From assembly GCA_002887195.1 (NCBI GenBank), contig PJAB01000179.1, forward strand, positions 1-35,951: a DNA stretch of 35,951 nt, given 5' to 3'. Shown one piece after another: positions 27,294 through 35,889 of this stretch. This DNA comes from Chrysochromulina parva (taxonomy: Eukaryota; Haptophyta; Prymnesiales; Chrysochromulinaceae). The translations under genes were made by a program, and so were the position numbers. How positions within the stretch are numbered: the stretch's first letter is position 1; the number at the start of each line of letters is the position of its first letter. The notes below the pieces were generated by a model. The model saw nothing but the letters and a program-made list of their open reading frames with translations. It searched no databases and was not told the DNA's origin.

Positions 27294-28296
27294 GTTGATG
27301 ACCGCGGTGCCGCCCACCATGCCGCGACGACCCCAGATAGCAGCCACTATACCAAGGGCGCGCAGGGCACCTACACCAGCCGGCGTGGAGCCGCCTTCCA
27401 GCCGAGATGCAGGGAGGGGAGGGTGGGAATGACTAACGCAGATGTGTGCAGGGGTTCCTCGAGTGCATGCCGTAAGCCCTCCGAGAATGTTCGAACTCAG
27501 CTCGACCCTCGCCGCGCGCGCCCTTCGCCCTCCCGCGCGCCCCCCCCACCCTCCGCCCGGCGAGGTGGCCGCGCCGTGCCGCCTCGCGTGCGGCCCGCGC
27601 CCTGCTTGCTGACCGGCGCCGGCGTGGCGAGCCCGCGCTGCCGCGACTCTCACGCCCGCTCGTGTGCGCGTGGCGTCCTCGCGTGGCGGCGCAGGTCCGG
27701 TCTGAGTGGGAAGGGAAGGAGTTGCGCGGATGGCGCCGTACCATGGGGGACCCCCCGGGAGCCTATACCTGCATCTGTGCCGTGGAGCAAGGGTGGCGGC
27801 CGCTCAGGTGGCCGCCGACACTGGCCCAGATGGTGCAGGCGACGACGGCGCATATGAGAGCATGAGCCAATAACATGACAGAGCATCCGGTCGGGACGCC
27901 ATGAAGATGACTTGAGACTTCTCTCCGTATACCGTATCGGTCGGCTTCCGCGCTGTGGCGTGGGTTACTTTTCGTGAATCGTCTTGTGTGCATGTCTTGT
28001 GTGCGACCCTGTGCGTGCTGCGTCTCGATCCGTTTGCGGATGTGCGGCCCGGTCCGGTCCGGAACGGAAATAACATTTAATACAGCCGGCGCGGCAGAAC
28101 ATCTTGCGTTCCATAAAATCTGCCGAGAAGGAACAAGGATGGCTTATCTCGTACGTCTCTCGTCTGAATAGGTCCGTACGTACCTCGTGCCGCTGACGTA
28201 GTGAAGTTACTCACCCACGTCAGCCATTGCCGTGGCGCCGTTTCCGAGAGGCAACGCGCCTTACGACGCACCGGCCCGTCTGCAATTCTCTTCTCC
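27294..28296. other. Intergenic gap, about 1 kb, no gene assigned
   Basis: This stretch lies between copy 2 of the 45-bp repeat and the 3' end of the ART-like gene. It holds a very GC-rich block (27490-27660) and an AT-richer half (27860-28200). Several frames are open, but none shows a domain or convincing coding bias. The part at 27300-27450 might be coding in one plus frame. Confidence 0.4.
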
Positions 28297-28386
28297 GCTC
28301 ACTTCCAGCACTCCGATGCCGCCTGAGTGCACCTCTGACTGCGCCTGATTGCAGCTCACTTCCAGCGCTCTGATGCCGCCTGAGTG
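28297..28386 (-). repeat. 33-bp duplication across the stop of the ART-like gene
   Basis: Copies at 28297-28329 and 28354-28386 match at 31 of 33 positions. The inner one encodes the end of the protein (SERWK and TGA). They are separated by 24 bp that include CTGATTGC on the plus strand. Confidence 0.92.
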
Positions 28387-31300
28387 GCGGCCGCCTGGCC
28401 GCGCTGGATCAGATACTCCTTGAGCAGTGAGGAGTTGGCCGGGGTGCTGGGCAGCGGCGGGGCGCCCCCCTCCCGCGCCTCCCTCGATCTGGACAGCTCC
28501 GTCGGGGCGCCGAGCTGGGCGCCGCCCTGGATCACGAGGGTGTGTGCATCGGGCGGGGGCCCAAAGGACGGGTGCGTCGCAGGCTGTCCGCTCAGCTCGG
28601 CGGCCTTTCGGAACGGATTGCCCCTGTGCACCCGCCCAGTGAACGCATGCCCTCCGGTGCCATTCGTGCCATTCGTGCCCGAGCGCGCCCCACCCGTCCC
28701 ACCCGCCGTACCCGCCGCTCCCGCCGTACTCGGACGGACGCGAGCCGGCGCCGTGCTGGGCGCCGTGCGGCTCAGGGGACGGCTCAGAGGTTCGACACTC
28801 AGCAGCTCGCCGAGATTCGCACCGAGATTCGCACCGAGATTCGTATCGAGATTCGTATCGAGATTCTCGTCGCTCAGCAGCATGCCGCCGACGCCGCCGG
28901 CCGCGATCGGTGCACCAACCGGCGTGAAAACGCGCGCCGTCGTGAGCGCATACGAGCCCGCGGTCGAGCATTGTCTTGGGCGCGGCAACGGCTCGTCGGG
29001 ATGGTGGCGGCGGCGTGGGGCCGTCGCGGCCGTCGCCCAAGATGGCGCGGGCACCTCGGCCGGCGGCGGCTCTGGAGGCGGGTAGAGGGCTTGCTGTGAA
29101 TACGCTTGCTGCTTGTACGCTTGCTGTGAATACGCTTGCAGTGAATACGCTTGCTGCGCGTAATACGTCTGCACGGCTGGCGAGGAGAGCGCCTGCTGCG
29201 AGTCAGGGCACATCGGGTGCTGTCCGTGGCACATCGGGTGCGTTGGCTGCGGCGGTGAGCAGCCGGCGTACCCCTGCGCGTCGCCCAACACAGCGCGCGC
29301 GTGCGCCTCAGCCTCTGGCGACGCATGCTCGTCGGTCCAGTGAGGCAGCGCTGTGTTGGGCGCGTGGGCGAGCGAGGGCATGGGCGAAGGCGTGGGCAGC
29401 GCTGTGTTGGGCAGCGGCTGCGCTCCGGCGACGCCGAGCTCATCGGCAGATGGCATCTCCCGCGATCTCGCGTGCTCCAACGGTCGATCGTACCGCGGTC
29501 GAGCGCCGTCCCGAGCGCCGTCCCTGCCGAGCGAGGCGCCGTACCGAGCACCACCCCCGCCCACGACGGTCGAGCGCTCCGGCTCGGCAGGGTCGGCGCT
29601 CGTTACGGCGCCCACGCTCGGTACGGCGCTCAGCCCGCCGATGCGTAGGCAGGCGCACGCGTGCCTCGCCGCCTCGACGGCCTCATGCAGGGCCTCGTTC
29701 TCGCTCTGCAGCCGCTCGAGCCGCTTCTCATCCTCCTCGGCCAGCCGACCGCTCCCCTCCGCATCGGCCGGGTGGACGCCGTCCCGAGCATCAGCGCCGT
29801 CCCGAGCACCAGCGCCGTCCCGAGCGTGTAGCACGATCGCTGCGCCGGCGCTGACCGACTCGCTGTGCACGAGCGTCCTCTCAGACAAGGCCATCGCCTC
29901 CTCCGCCGTCGCCATGGCCTTCGACGCCGTCGCCATCGCGTCGCCGGCACCCGCCTCCCCCTGTGGAAACGGCGCCTCCCCCTGTGGAAACGGCGCCTCC
30001 CCCTGTGGAAACGGCCACGGACGCACTGCGTCAGCCTCCGCGGCGGCAGCGAGCCCGGCCCGCACTGCCGCGGCCGCCTCCATTTTGGCACGCACGCTCG
30101 AGCCCGCGCTGTGAAGCATCTTGTTCACACGCTCCATGGCCTGGGCCTTGGTCCGGTGCCTGAGGAGCTCGCCCGTCTGCGACGAGAGCTCGTCGCGTCA
30201 GATGCAATCAAGTGGCAATCAGATGCAATCCAGTGGCAATCAGATGTAATCAAGTGGCAATCAGATGCCATCCATTGGCAATCAGATGCAATCACTTGGC
30301 AATCAGATGAAATCCAATTGCAATCAGATGCAATCAAGGGGCCATCAGTGGCCCTCACCTGCTTCGAGAGTTTGTCGCGCAGCTCGTTGCGCTCGCGCTC
30401 GAGGGCAGCGTTCTTAGCCGCCAAGGCCGCGAGGCCGTCGCTCAGCCCTCGCATCTCGCCCATCGCCAGATCGCGCCGCCGCTCGTATGCGGCGGCCTCG
30501 CGCCGCCACGGGCGCCCCGCCTCCTTGGCCCAGCTTGTGCTCACGCCAAGCACAATCACGAGCACCTGCTTCATCCGATGCAATCCAGTGGCAATCAGTT
30601 GCAATCAAGTGGCCGAGCACAATCACGAGCACCTGCTTCAAGAGCGTCCATCAGATGCAATCAAGTGGCAATCGGGTGTAATCAGTTGGCAATCAGATGC
30701 AATCAAGTGGCCATCCGATGCAATCAAGCGTCCATCAGATGCAATCCAGTGGACGAGCACCTCGCCAGCGTCCATCGCGGGGAAGCTGCTGCCACCGCCG
30801 GCGCCGTCCTGGGCGCTCTCGACGCTGGTCAGGTAGGTGCGTCGGAAGTCGAGCGCGCACACGGGTGGGAAGACCGCATCGGCGCGGCTCTCGTACTGGG
30901 ACAACCACGAGATGTCGGCCGCCCGGTCGACGGCGCTTTGCTCGAGCTGCAGCACGGTCTGCGCGCCCGCGACGGCGCTCGCGAAGCTCATCGCATGCTG
31001 CCGACTGCTGGTGCAGGCAAGCACGCCCCACTCGACGCCCGCGACGGCGCCCGCGAACGCGGCACCTCCGCTGCCGCTGCTCGTCAACGGGGCGGCGGCA
31101 GCGGCGCCGCTCAGCGGCAAGGGCGTCGTGCCGGGCGTGCCGAGGGGATGGGACGGTGCCGCGCTGTGTTGGGCGGTGCCTGGCATCGGCAGGCCAGCAG
31201 CAGGCGGCGCGCGGTACAAGGGTGTCGAGGCCTCCGCGATGCGCCCAAGCTTGCCCAGGCACGCCGCGAGGGTGTGCAGCGTCGCCGGGTACGCGTTCGC

Positions 31301-33597
31301 GCGGTTGGTGACCTCAAAGGCGCGCGCGAGCTCAGCGGCCGCGCGGCCGAAACGACCGGCCGCATACTCGCCCAAGACGGCGCGTCGCTCGTCGGCGGGC
31401 AGCTTGGCGAGGCGCGCCGTGCCGAGCGCGCGCAGCGCCACGTTGTACTTGGCCTGCAGAAGCAGTCAGAAGCAGTCAGATGCAGTCAGATGCAGTCAGA
31501 AGCAATCAGCTGCACTCAGCTGCAGTCAGAGGCAGTCAGAGGCAGTCAGAGGCACTCAGATGCAATCAGATGCAGTCAGATGCAGTCAGATGCAATCAGC
31601 TGCAATCAGTGGCACCTCGCCGCACGGTCCTGTGAAGAGGCGCGCCGCTGTGAACTCGGCGTCGCTCAGGTTGGACTCGCCGAGCTTTCGTAACCGCACG
31701 CCCACGCGCTTGCGCCCCGCGACGAAGCGCTCAGCACGGCGCGCGAGCGGTTCGCGCGGGAGCCACGCGCCCTTGGGGGCGTGCCCCGTCGCCTGATGAG
31801 GGAGGTCATCAGAGGTCATCATTGGTCATCAGTGGTCATTAGTGGTCATCAGAGGTCATTATCAGAGGTCATCAGGGGTCATCATTGGGGGCGTGCCCCG
31901 TCGCCTCATCGATGGTGGCGGTGGTCATCAGTCATCCTCAGTCATCCTCAGTGGTCCTCAGTGGTCATCAGTGGTCATCAGTGGCCACACGCCTGATCGA
32001 TGGTGGCGATGGGCCGGTACGTCTCCGTCGGCCAAGCTCCCGGCATCAGGCCCAGGCGCTCGCGCGCCGTATCGAGCGCCTCGCGGTCCGCCTCCGTCGC
32101 GCCTCCGTCGATGCCCCCCTCCATGGTCGGGTCCACCACGAACCACCACTCCACAAACGAAGTCGTGTGCACGCCGTACGTGCCCGCGAACACGAGATGC
32201 GCATCTGGTCCGCTCGTGTGTTCGTGCTTCATCGCCTCGAGGGTCAATACGCCTTCCTCGAGGCCACCTACGAGCCCGTGGAGCCCGCTGAAAAAGTCCG
32301 ACGGCCCACCGAGCACGGAGGCGCGCCCGAGGCGCTCGAAGCTCTCCGCCTCGAACTCGCGCGCTGGAACGAAGCGCTTGCGGGGGCGCGCGCGCGTCAG
32401 ATGGGACTGTGGAGGCGCCGTGCCGGGCTCGGCCGTCGAGCCGCTGACCTCTTCGGCCACAGACTGCTGTGAAGGCTGGTGTGAAGGCTGGTGTGAAGGC
32501 TGCTGTGAAGACGGCTCCGAGATCGGCTCCGTGGGCTCCTCAGCCGACGAGGCCTCGGCCGCCCCGGCGCCCGGCACGGCGCCCGGCACGGCGCCCGTTT
32601 CGGCACCCGGCACGGCGCGTTGGCGCGCCGCTCGTTCCTCCAGAGCGTGTGCGCGCGCCTCGGCCTGCGCATGCAGCAGCTGGGCGCGTGCCACCACGCG
32701 CTGCGCGACCAGCCCGAGCAGGTCGTCGCCTGCGCCTCCCTCGGTGAGCATGCTCTTGACGAGCGCGCGCGCCGTGCTGAGCGCCGCCTCGTGCGCGAGC
32801 GCGCCGCCGCCGCTTGCGAGCGCGCCGCCGCCGCTTGCGAGCGCGCCGCTGCCGCTTGCGAGCGCGCCGCTGCCGCTTGCGAGCGCGCCGAGTTCTCTCA
32901 CGAACTCCCTCTCGAGCGCACACAGCTGCGCCTCGGCCTTGGCAGGCGCCGGATCGAGCGCGAGGCGCTTCGAGCTGCGCTGGAGATACCGGCGCACGCT
33001 CAGCCGATCGCGAAGCAGCGCGGTGAGCTCGAGGCCCTCGAGCCAAGCACCGAGCTGCCACCGCGCCGGCGAAGCGGCGGCGACCTCGAGCGCAGTCTCG
33101 CCAACGTAGTCTGACACGGCTCGGAGCTCCGCCTCGGCCGCGGCCGTCGCCCGGCCGACGGCGGCGGTCAGAGACGCCTCCAGTGCCTCCGAGCGCGCTC
33201 CGCGGCCGAGCTCGGCGCGCAGCCGCGCCACCTCCGCGTCGCGCTCGCGCAGCTTCTCCTCGCTCGCGTGCAGCCTGTCCTTGGTCTCGCGCATCTGCCT
33301 CGAGAGCAGCGACTTATCGGAGCGCGCTAGAATCTCCGACAGCTGCTCCTCTTCGACTTCCGGCCCTTTTGGCTTGGCAGCGGGCGCGGCCTGCTGCGGC
33401 GCCGCCTGCGCCGAGCGCAGCTTGATGCGAAGCGACGCATTCTCCGCCTTTATGCTAAGCATATCCGACAGAGATGTCTTGAGGCTGCTATTCTCCTCGA
33501 CGAGTCGCTGGTAAGCCATGTGCAGGCGCTGCAGCTCGTTGACCAGCTCGGTGGCGGAGTCGAGTGACATGACGGTTGCGGATTTGAGGCGTTTCAT
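28356..33597 (-). CDS. Large coiled-coil protein with degenerate arginine-ADP-ribosyltransferase-like domain
   Basis: Five exons (33597-31993, 31792-31616, 31453-30761, 30565-30359, 30176-28356) keep one frame of about 1500 residues. The N-terminus is coiled coil (LVNELQRLHMAYQRLVEENS, LLSRQMRETKDRLHASEEKL). A Ser/Gly/Ala linker follows (GALASGSGALASGGG), then a region with TTSFVEWWFVVD. Exons B-C resemble the arginine-type ART domain: NLSDAEFTAARLFTGP, AKYNVALRAL, YPATLHTLAACLGKL, LYRA (family VYRG), GVEWGVLACTSS (family STS-like), then DRAADISWLSQYESRADAVF. Aligned by eye, the family E-x-E is R-x-D here, so catalysis is doubtful. A 70-residue coiled coil (exon D) and a 600-residue disordered tail follow, with a PFPQGEA repeat, a YSQQAY repeat and NLDTNLGANL repeats. 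Exon boundaries come from phase; the first donor appears to be GC. A scaffold role is inferred. The gene diverges from SEH1. Confidence 0.75.
30177..30358 (-). other. ART-like gene intron 4 (182 nt, 10-nt repeats)
   Basis: The donor is CAG|GTGAGG and the acceptor CTCTCGTCGCAG. The plus strand is filled with GCAATCAGAT/GGCAATCAAG-like 10-nt units at 30197-30350. The last 18 intron bases (GACGAGCTCTCGTCGCAG) are a diverged copy of the last 18 bases of the upstream exon (GACAAACTCTCGAAGCAG). An alternative in-frame acceptor 12 nt upstream would add LSSQ. Confidence 0.85.
30566..30760 (-). other. ART-like gene intron 3 (195 nt, with copy of exon start)
   Basis: The donor is GAG|GTGCTCGT and the acceptor ATGAAGCAG. 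At 30612-30640 the intron contains a 29-bp copy (28 of 29) of the region at the downstream exon start (30545-30573), including the acceptor. The remainder is GCAATCAAGT/GGCAATCAGA-type 10-nt repeats. Confidence 0.85.
31454..31615 (-). other. ART-like gene intron 2 (162 nt, 10-nt repeats)
   Basis: The donor is GAG|GTGCCA and the acceptor TTCTGCAG, phase 0. The plus strand shows about fifteen GCAGTCAGAT/GCAATCAGCT units in 10-nt register from 31462 to 31610. Splicing gives GPCGEAKYNVALR. Confidence 0.88.
31793..31992 (-). other. ART-like gene intron 1 (200 nt, GC-AG, holds a copy of the fused junction)
   Basis: The only in-frame junction uses donor CAG|GCGTGT and acceptor CCTCCCTCATCAG. The body is GGTCATCAGT-type 10-nt units on the plus strand. 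At 31885-31920 the intron contains an uninterrupted version of the exon A/exon B junction. Confidence 0.8.
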
Positions 33598-33767
33598 TTC
33601 TCATTTTGGTCCTCGCATGAGGGGTTACCTGGAGCAGACATCCGTGCATCAGAAATGTTAGTTCTGACGGGACCATCAAGTTTCGTTCCGCGCCGCGCGC
33701 AGGGGCGTCGCGTTGCGAGACGATTGCCAGCGATTGCTTGCTTGCGTGAAGCTCCACTCGGATCCGG
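33598..33767. promoter_or_regulatory. Divergent promoter region (170 bp)
   Basis: This space lies between the ART-like gene start (33597, minus) and SEH1 (33768, plus). No defined box is visible. An ATG at 33570 is an alternative start for the minus gene. Confidence 0.5.
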
Positions 33768-34901
33768 ATGAGCCGGACTCTGGAGGCTCAGGCTGAGCAC
33801 GCGCCTCGTGCAAGGTGGCCGACCCCCCCAAGTGGAGAGTACGTTCATGATGTGGCATACGACTACTACGGCCAGCGGGTGGCGACGTGTTCTTCCGATA
33901 ACACGATAAAGATCTTCAACGAGCACGGTCGCAAGGTTGCCGAGTGGAGAGCACATGGTGGCTCCATCTGGCGACTCTCGTGGATGCATCCCGAGTTCGG
34001 GGTGGCGCTGGCCTCCTGCTCCTTTGACCGCAAGGTGTGCGTCTGGGAGGACGTGGCCGATGCCGAAGAGGCAGCTGCGCAGCTCGACAGTGCAGCCGGC
34101 CGCGTGGCGTGGACACGCACCGCCGAGCTCGCCGATGCGCGCGACTCGGTGGTGGATGTGCAGTTTGCGCCACACCACCTTGGCGTGCGCCTCGCCTCTT
34201 GTAGCATGGACGGATTTGTGCGCATCCACGAGGCGGCCGACGTGCTCGACTTGTCCACGTGGGAACGGCACTCGGACTTCCATGCGGCGGCCGACACAGC
34301 CGCCTCCAAGGAGGGCGCGGGCGGCGCCGAGGCTGGAGGCGAGGGCGGCTACGCAGGCACCAGTCCTCTTTGCCTGTCTTGGTGCCCTTCGATCGTTGAG
34401 AACGAGCCGATGCTCGTGGTCGGCCTCTCCGACGGCTCTGCAAGGCTCTGGCGAGGCCACGAGAGCAGCTGGTCCTGCGTGCTCAGCCTGGGCCTCGGCG
34501 GCGCCCGCTGCCACGCCGACTGCGTGCGCTCGGTGAGCTGGGCCATGGATGCGGGCCGCTCGTACCAGCTCGTCGCCACAGCGTCGCGCGACCAGACGGT
34601 CAAGCTGTGGGCTTTGCGACGCACATCGGTGGCCGAGGAAGTCGATGCCGTGGGCGCTGGGCCCGAGGGCGGCGGAGGCGCTGGCGCCGGTGGCGCCGTT
34701 AGCCCCCCTGCGGATGCCCTCGGCGACGGATGGAGCGCAAGGTGCTGCGCCGAGCTGCCGCATCGTTCGCAGGTCTGGCGTGTCTCTTGGAACGCAACCG
34801 GATCGATGCTCGCTACGTCGGAAGATGATGGCACTGTGACCGTCTACCAAATGGACGCAGCCGGCGGTTGGCGCTTCGCCAGGCCTGTGGCCTGCCAGTG
34901 A
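33768..34901 (+). CDS. SEH1: Nucleoporin SEH1 (WD40 beta-propeller)
   Basis: The single-exon product has 377 residues. SEH1 is a six-bladed WD40 protein of the Nup107-160 (Y) complex of the nuclear pore and of the GATOR2/SEA complex that controls TORC1. Diagnostic stretches match SEH1 rather than SEC13: YVHDVAYDYYGQRVATCSSD, HGGSIWRLSWMHPEFG, LASCSFDRKVCVWEDV, SVVDVQFAPHHLGVRLASCS, VRIHEAADVLDLSTW, LVATASRDQTVKLWAL and SQVWRVSWNATGSMLA. Two Gly/Glu/Ala-rich loops (about 180-200 and 295-320) are insertions. The start MSRTLEAQAEH at 33768 precedes the first blade by about 25 residues. The stop region is duplicated downstream around a short repeat array. Confidence 0.92.
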   Translation: MSRTLEAQAEHAPRARWPTPPSGEYVHDVAYDYYGQRVATCSSDNTIKIFNEHGRKVAEWRAHGGSIWRLSWMHPEFGVALASCSFDRKVCVWEDVADAEEAAAQLDSAAGRVAWTRTAELADARDSVVDVQFAPHHLGVRLASCSMDGFVRIHEAADVLDLSTWERHSDFHAAADTAASKEGAGGAEAGGEGGYAGTSPLCLSWCPSIVENEPMLVVGLSDGSARLWRGHESSWSCVLSLGLGGARCHADCVRSVSWAMDAGRSYQLVATASRDQTVKLWALRRTSVAEEVDAVGAGPEGGGGAGAGGAVSPPADALGDGWSARCCAELPHRSQVWRVSWNATGSMLATSEDDGTVTVYQMDAAGGWRFARPVACQ

Positions 34902-34978
34902 AGAGCCATTAGTGCCATCAGTGCCATCAGTGCCATCAGTGCCATTAGTGCCAGGCCTGTGGCCTGCCAGTGAAGAGC
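34878..34978. repeat. 29-bp direct repeats flanking a 9-nt CATCAG array at the SEH1 stop
   Basis: Identical 29-bp copies (34878-34906 and 34950-34978), each with the end of SEH1 and its TGA, flank an array of GTGCCATCA units in 9-nt register (about 34907-34949). The unit belongs to the same family as the intron arrays, but its CTGAT strand is opposite to SEH1 transcription. Confidence 0.95.
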
Positions 34979-35889
34979 GCTCATACGGAAGCCTCAGCGG
35001 AAGCGTGTGGGGCTCGGCCGGGCTCGACGGCCGGGCTCCCCCCCGCGCTCCCGCGTCCTGCTATTCTCCCGCTAGGATCCCGCCGGCTCCGCCCGCCCCC
35101 CCTCTCAGCTTGGCTCTGGCTGAGCCCAGCGGCTCGGCTCTCCGCGCTCCTTGCGCGACCTAGTGCTGTTCGATCACGGTCTCGACCCGACCCCCAGGGC
35201 TCCTGATCTCGTGATCTGAGATCTCCCCGAAGTCCGATCTCATCCGATCTCGTGGATCTCTGGATCTGGACGGGATGGGTCGCGGTGTTCGGGTGCGTGC
35301 GGTGCCCGGGTGCGTGGTAGCCCTACGGCGTCATACGATACGTATGAAGAAAGTGCGAACTTCGCCCGGCGGGACGCGTTCAAGAAACAGAAACAGCCGC
35401 CACCAACACCGAACACGACCTCGGAATCTTCGGAACGGTATACGGTTCAAAACACAAAAGTTCGGGTCGCGGGGCTCGCGATGACCCCATGAACGGTTGG
35501 CGCGGAAGAGCGATTCATATAATCAGTGTAGCTCGGTCGGACACCACTGGTGACCCAAAAAGAACCTGTTAGATCGGGTTTCTCTCCCAGAAGCGAAAAC
35601 CCCTCTTGAGAAGGCCTCAGGCCGAAGACTCCCAATGGGGACGCGAATTGAGCTCCCTCTTGGCGTGGCCAGGGTACAAGATTGGCCATCCGCTTTCGGA
35701 CGGGCGCGCTGACCTGTTGCCTCGGCCCTATCTCCTCGCCATTTTGCCCAATGGCGTGCTCCGTCGGTGCCAGGATCGTCTGCATAACCACCCCAAAGTG
35801 TCTTGCACTTTTGGTCCCGACGTTTGCTGCACAGGTGCTTTGGTGCAGGAGAGTCGACCAGGTTTTCCTGGTGTTCGACCAAAGTATCA
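34979..35889. other. Gene-poor right flank, partly GATCT-rich, then less GC-rich
   Basis: After SEH1 comes GC-rich sequence to about 35160, then a stretch repeating GATCTC/GATCTG words (35200-35275). From about 35470 the composition changes to roughly balanced GC, unlike the rest of the window. The long minus frame at 35447-35890 has no upstream ATG or recognised domain. A mobile-element leader is possible but not shown. Confidence 0.4.

Noticed and set aside
30632..30640. Inner acceptor in ART-like intron 3 as the true exon start
   Set aside because: It would put the coiled-coil exon out of frame. The acceptor at 30566-30567 keeps one frame through exon E.
30578..31693. Plus-strand frame with CNQVAIRCNQ repeats
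   Set aside because: It is an intron-array and antisense shadow of the ART-like gene. The periodicity comes from 10-nt DNA repeats.
34902..34980. SEH1 3' array as a spliced intron of SEH1
   Set aside because: The stop codon precedes it, the protein already ends in a complete propeller, and the CTGAT strand is antisense to the gene.
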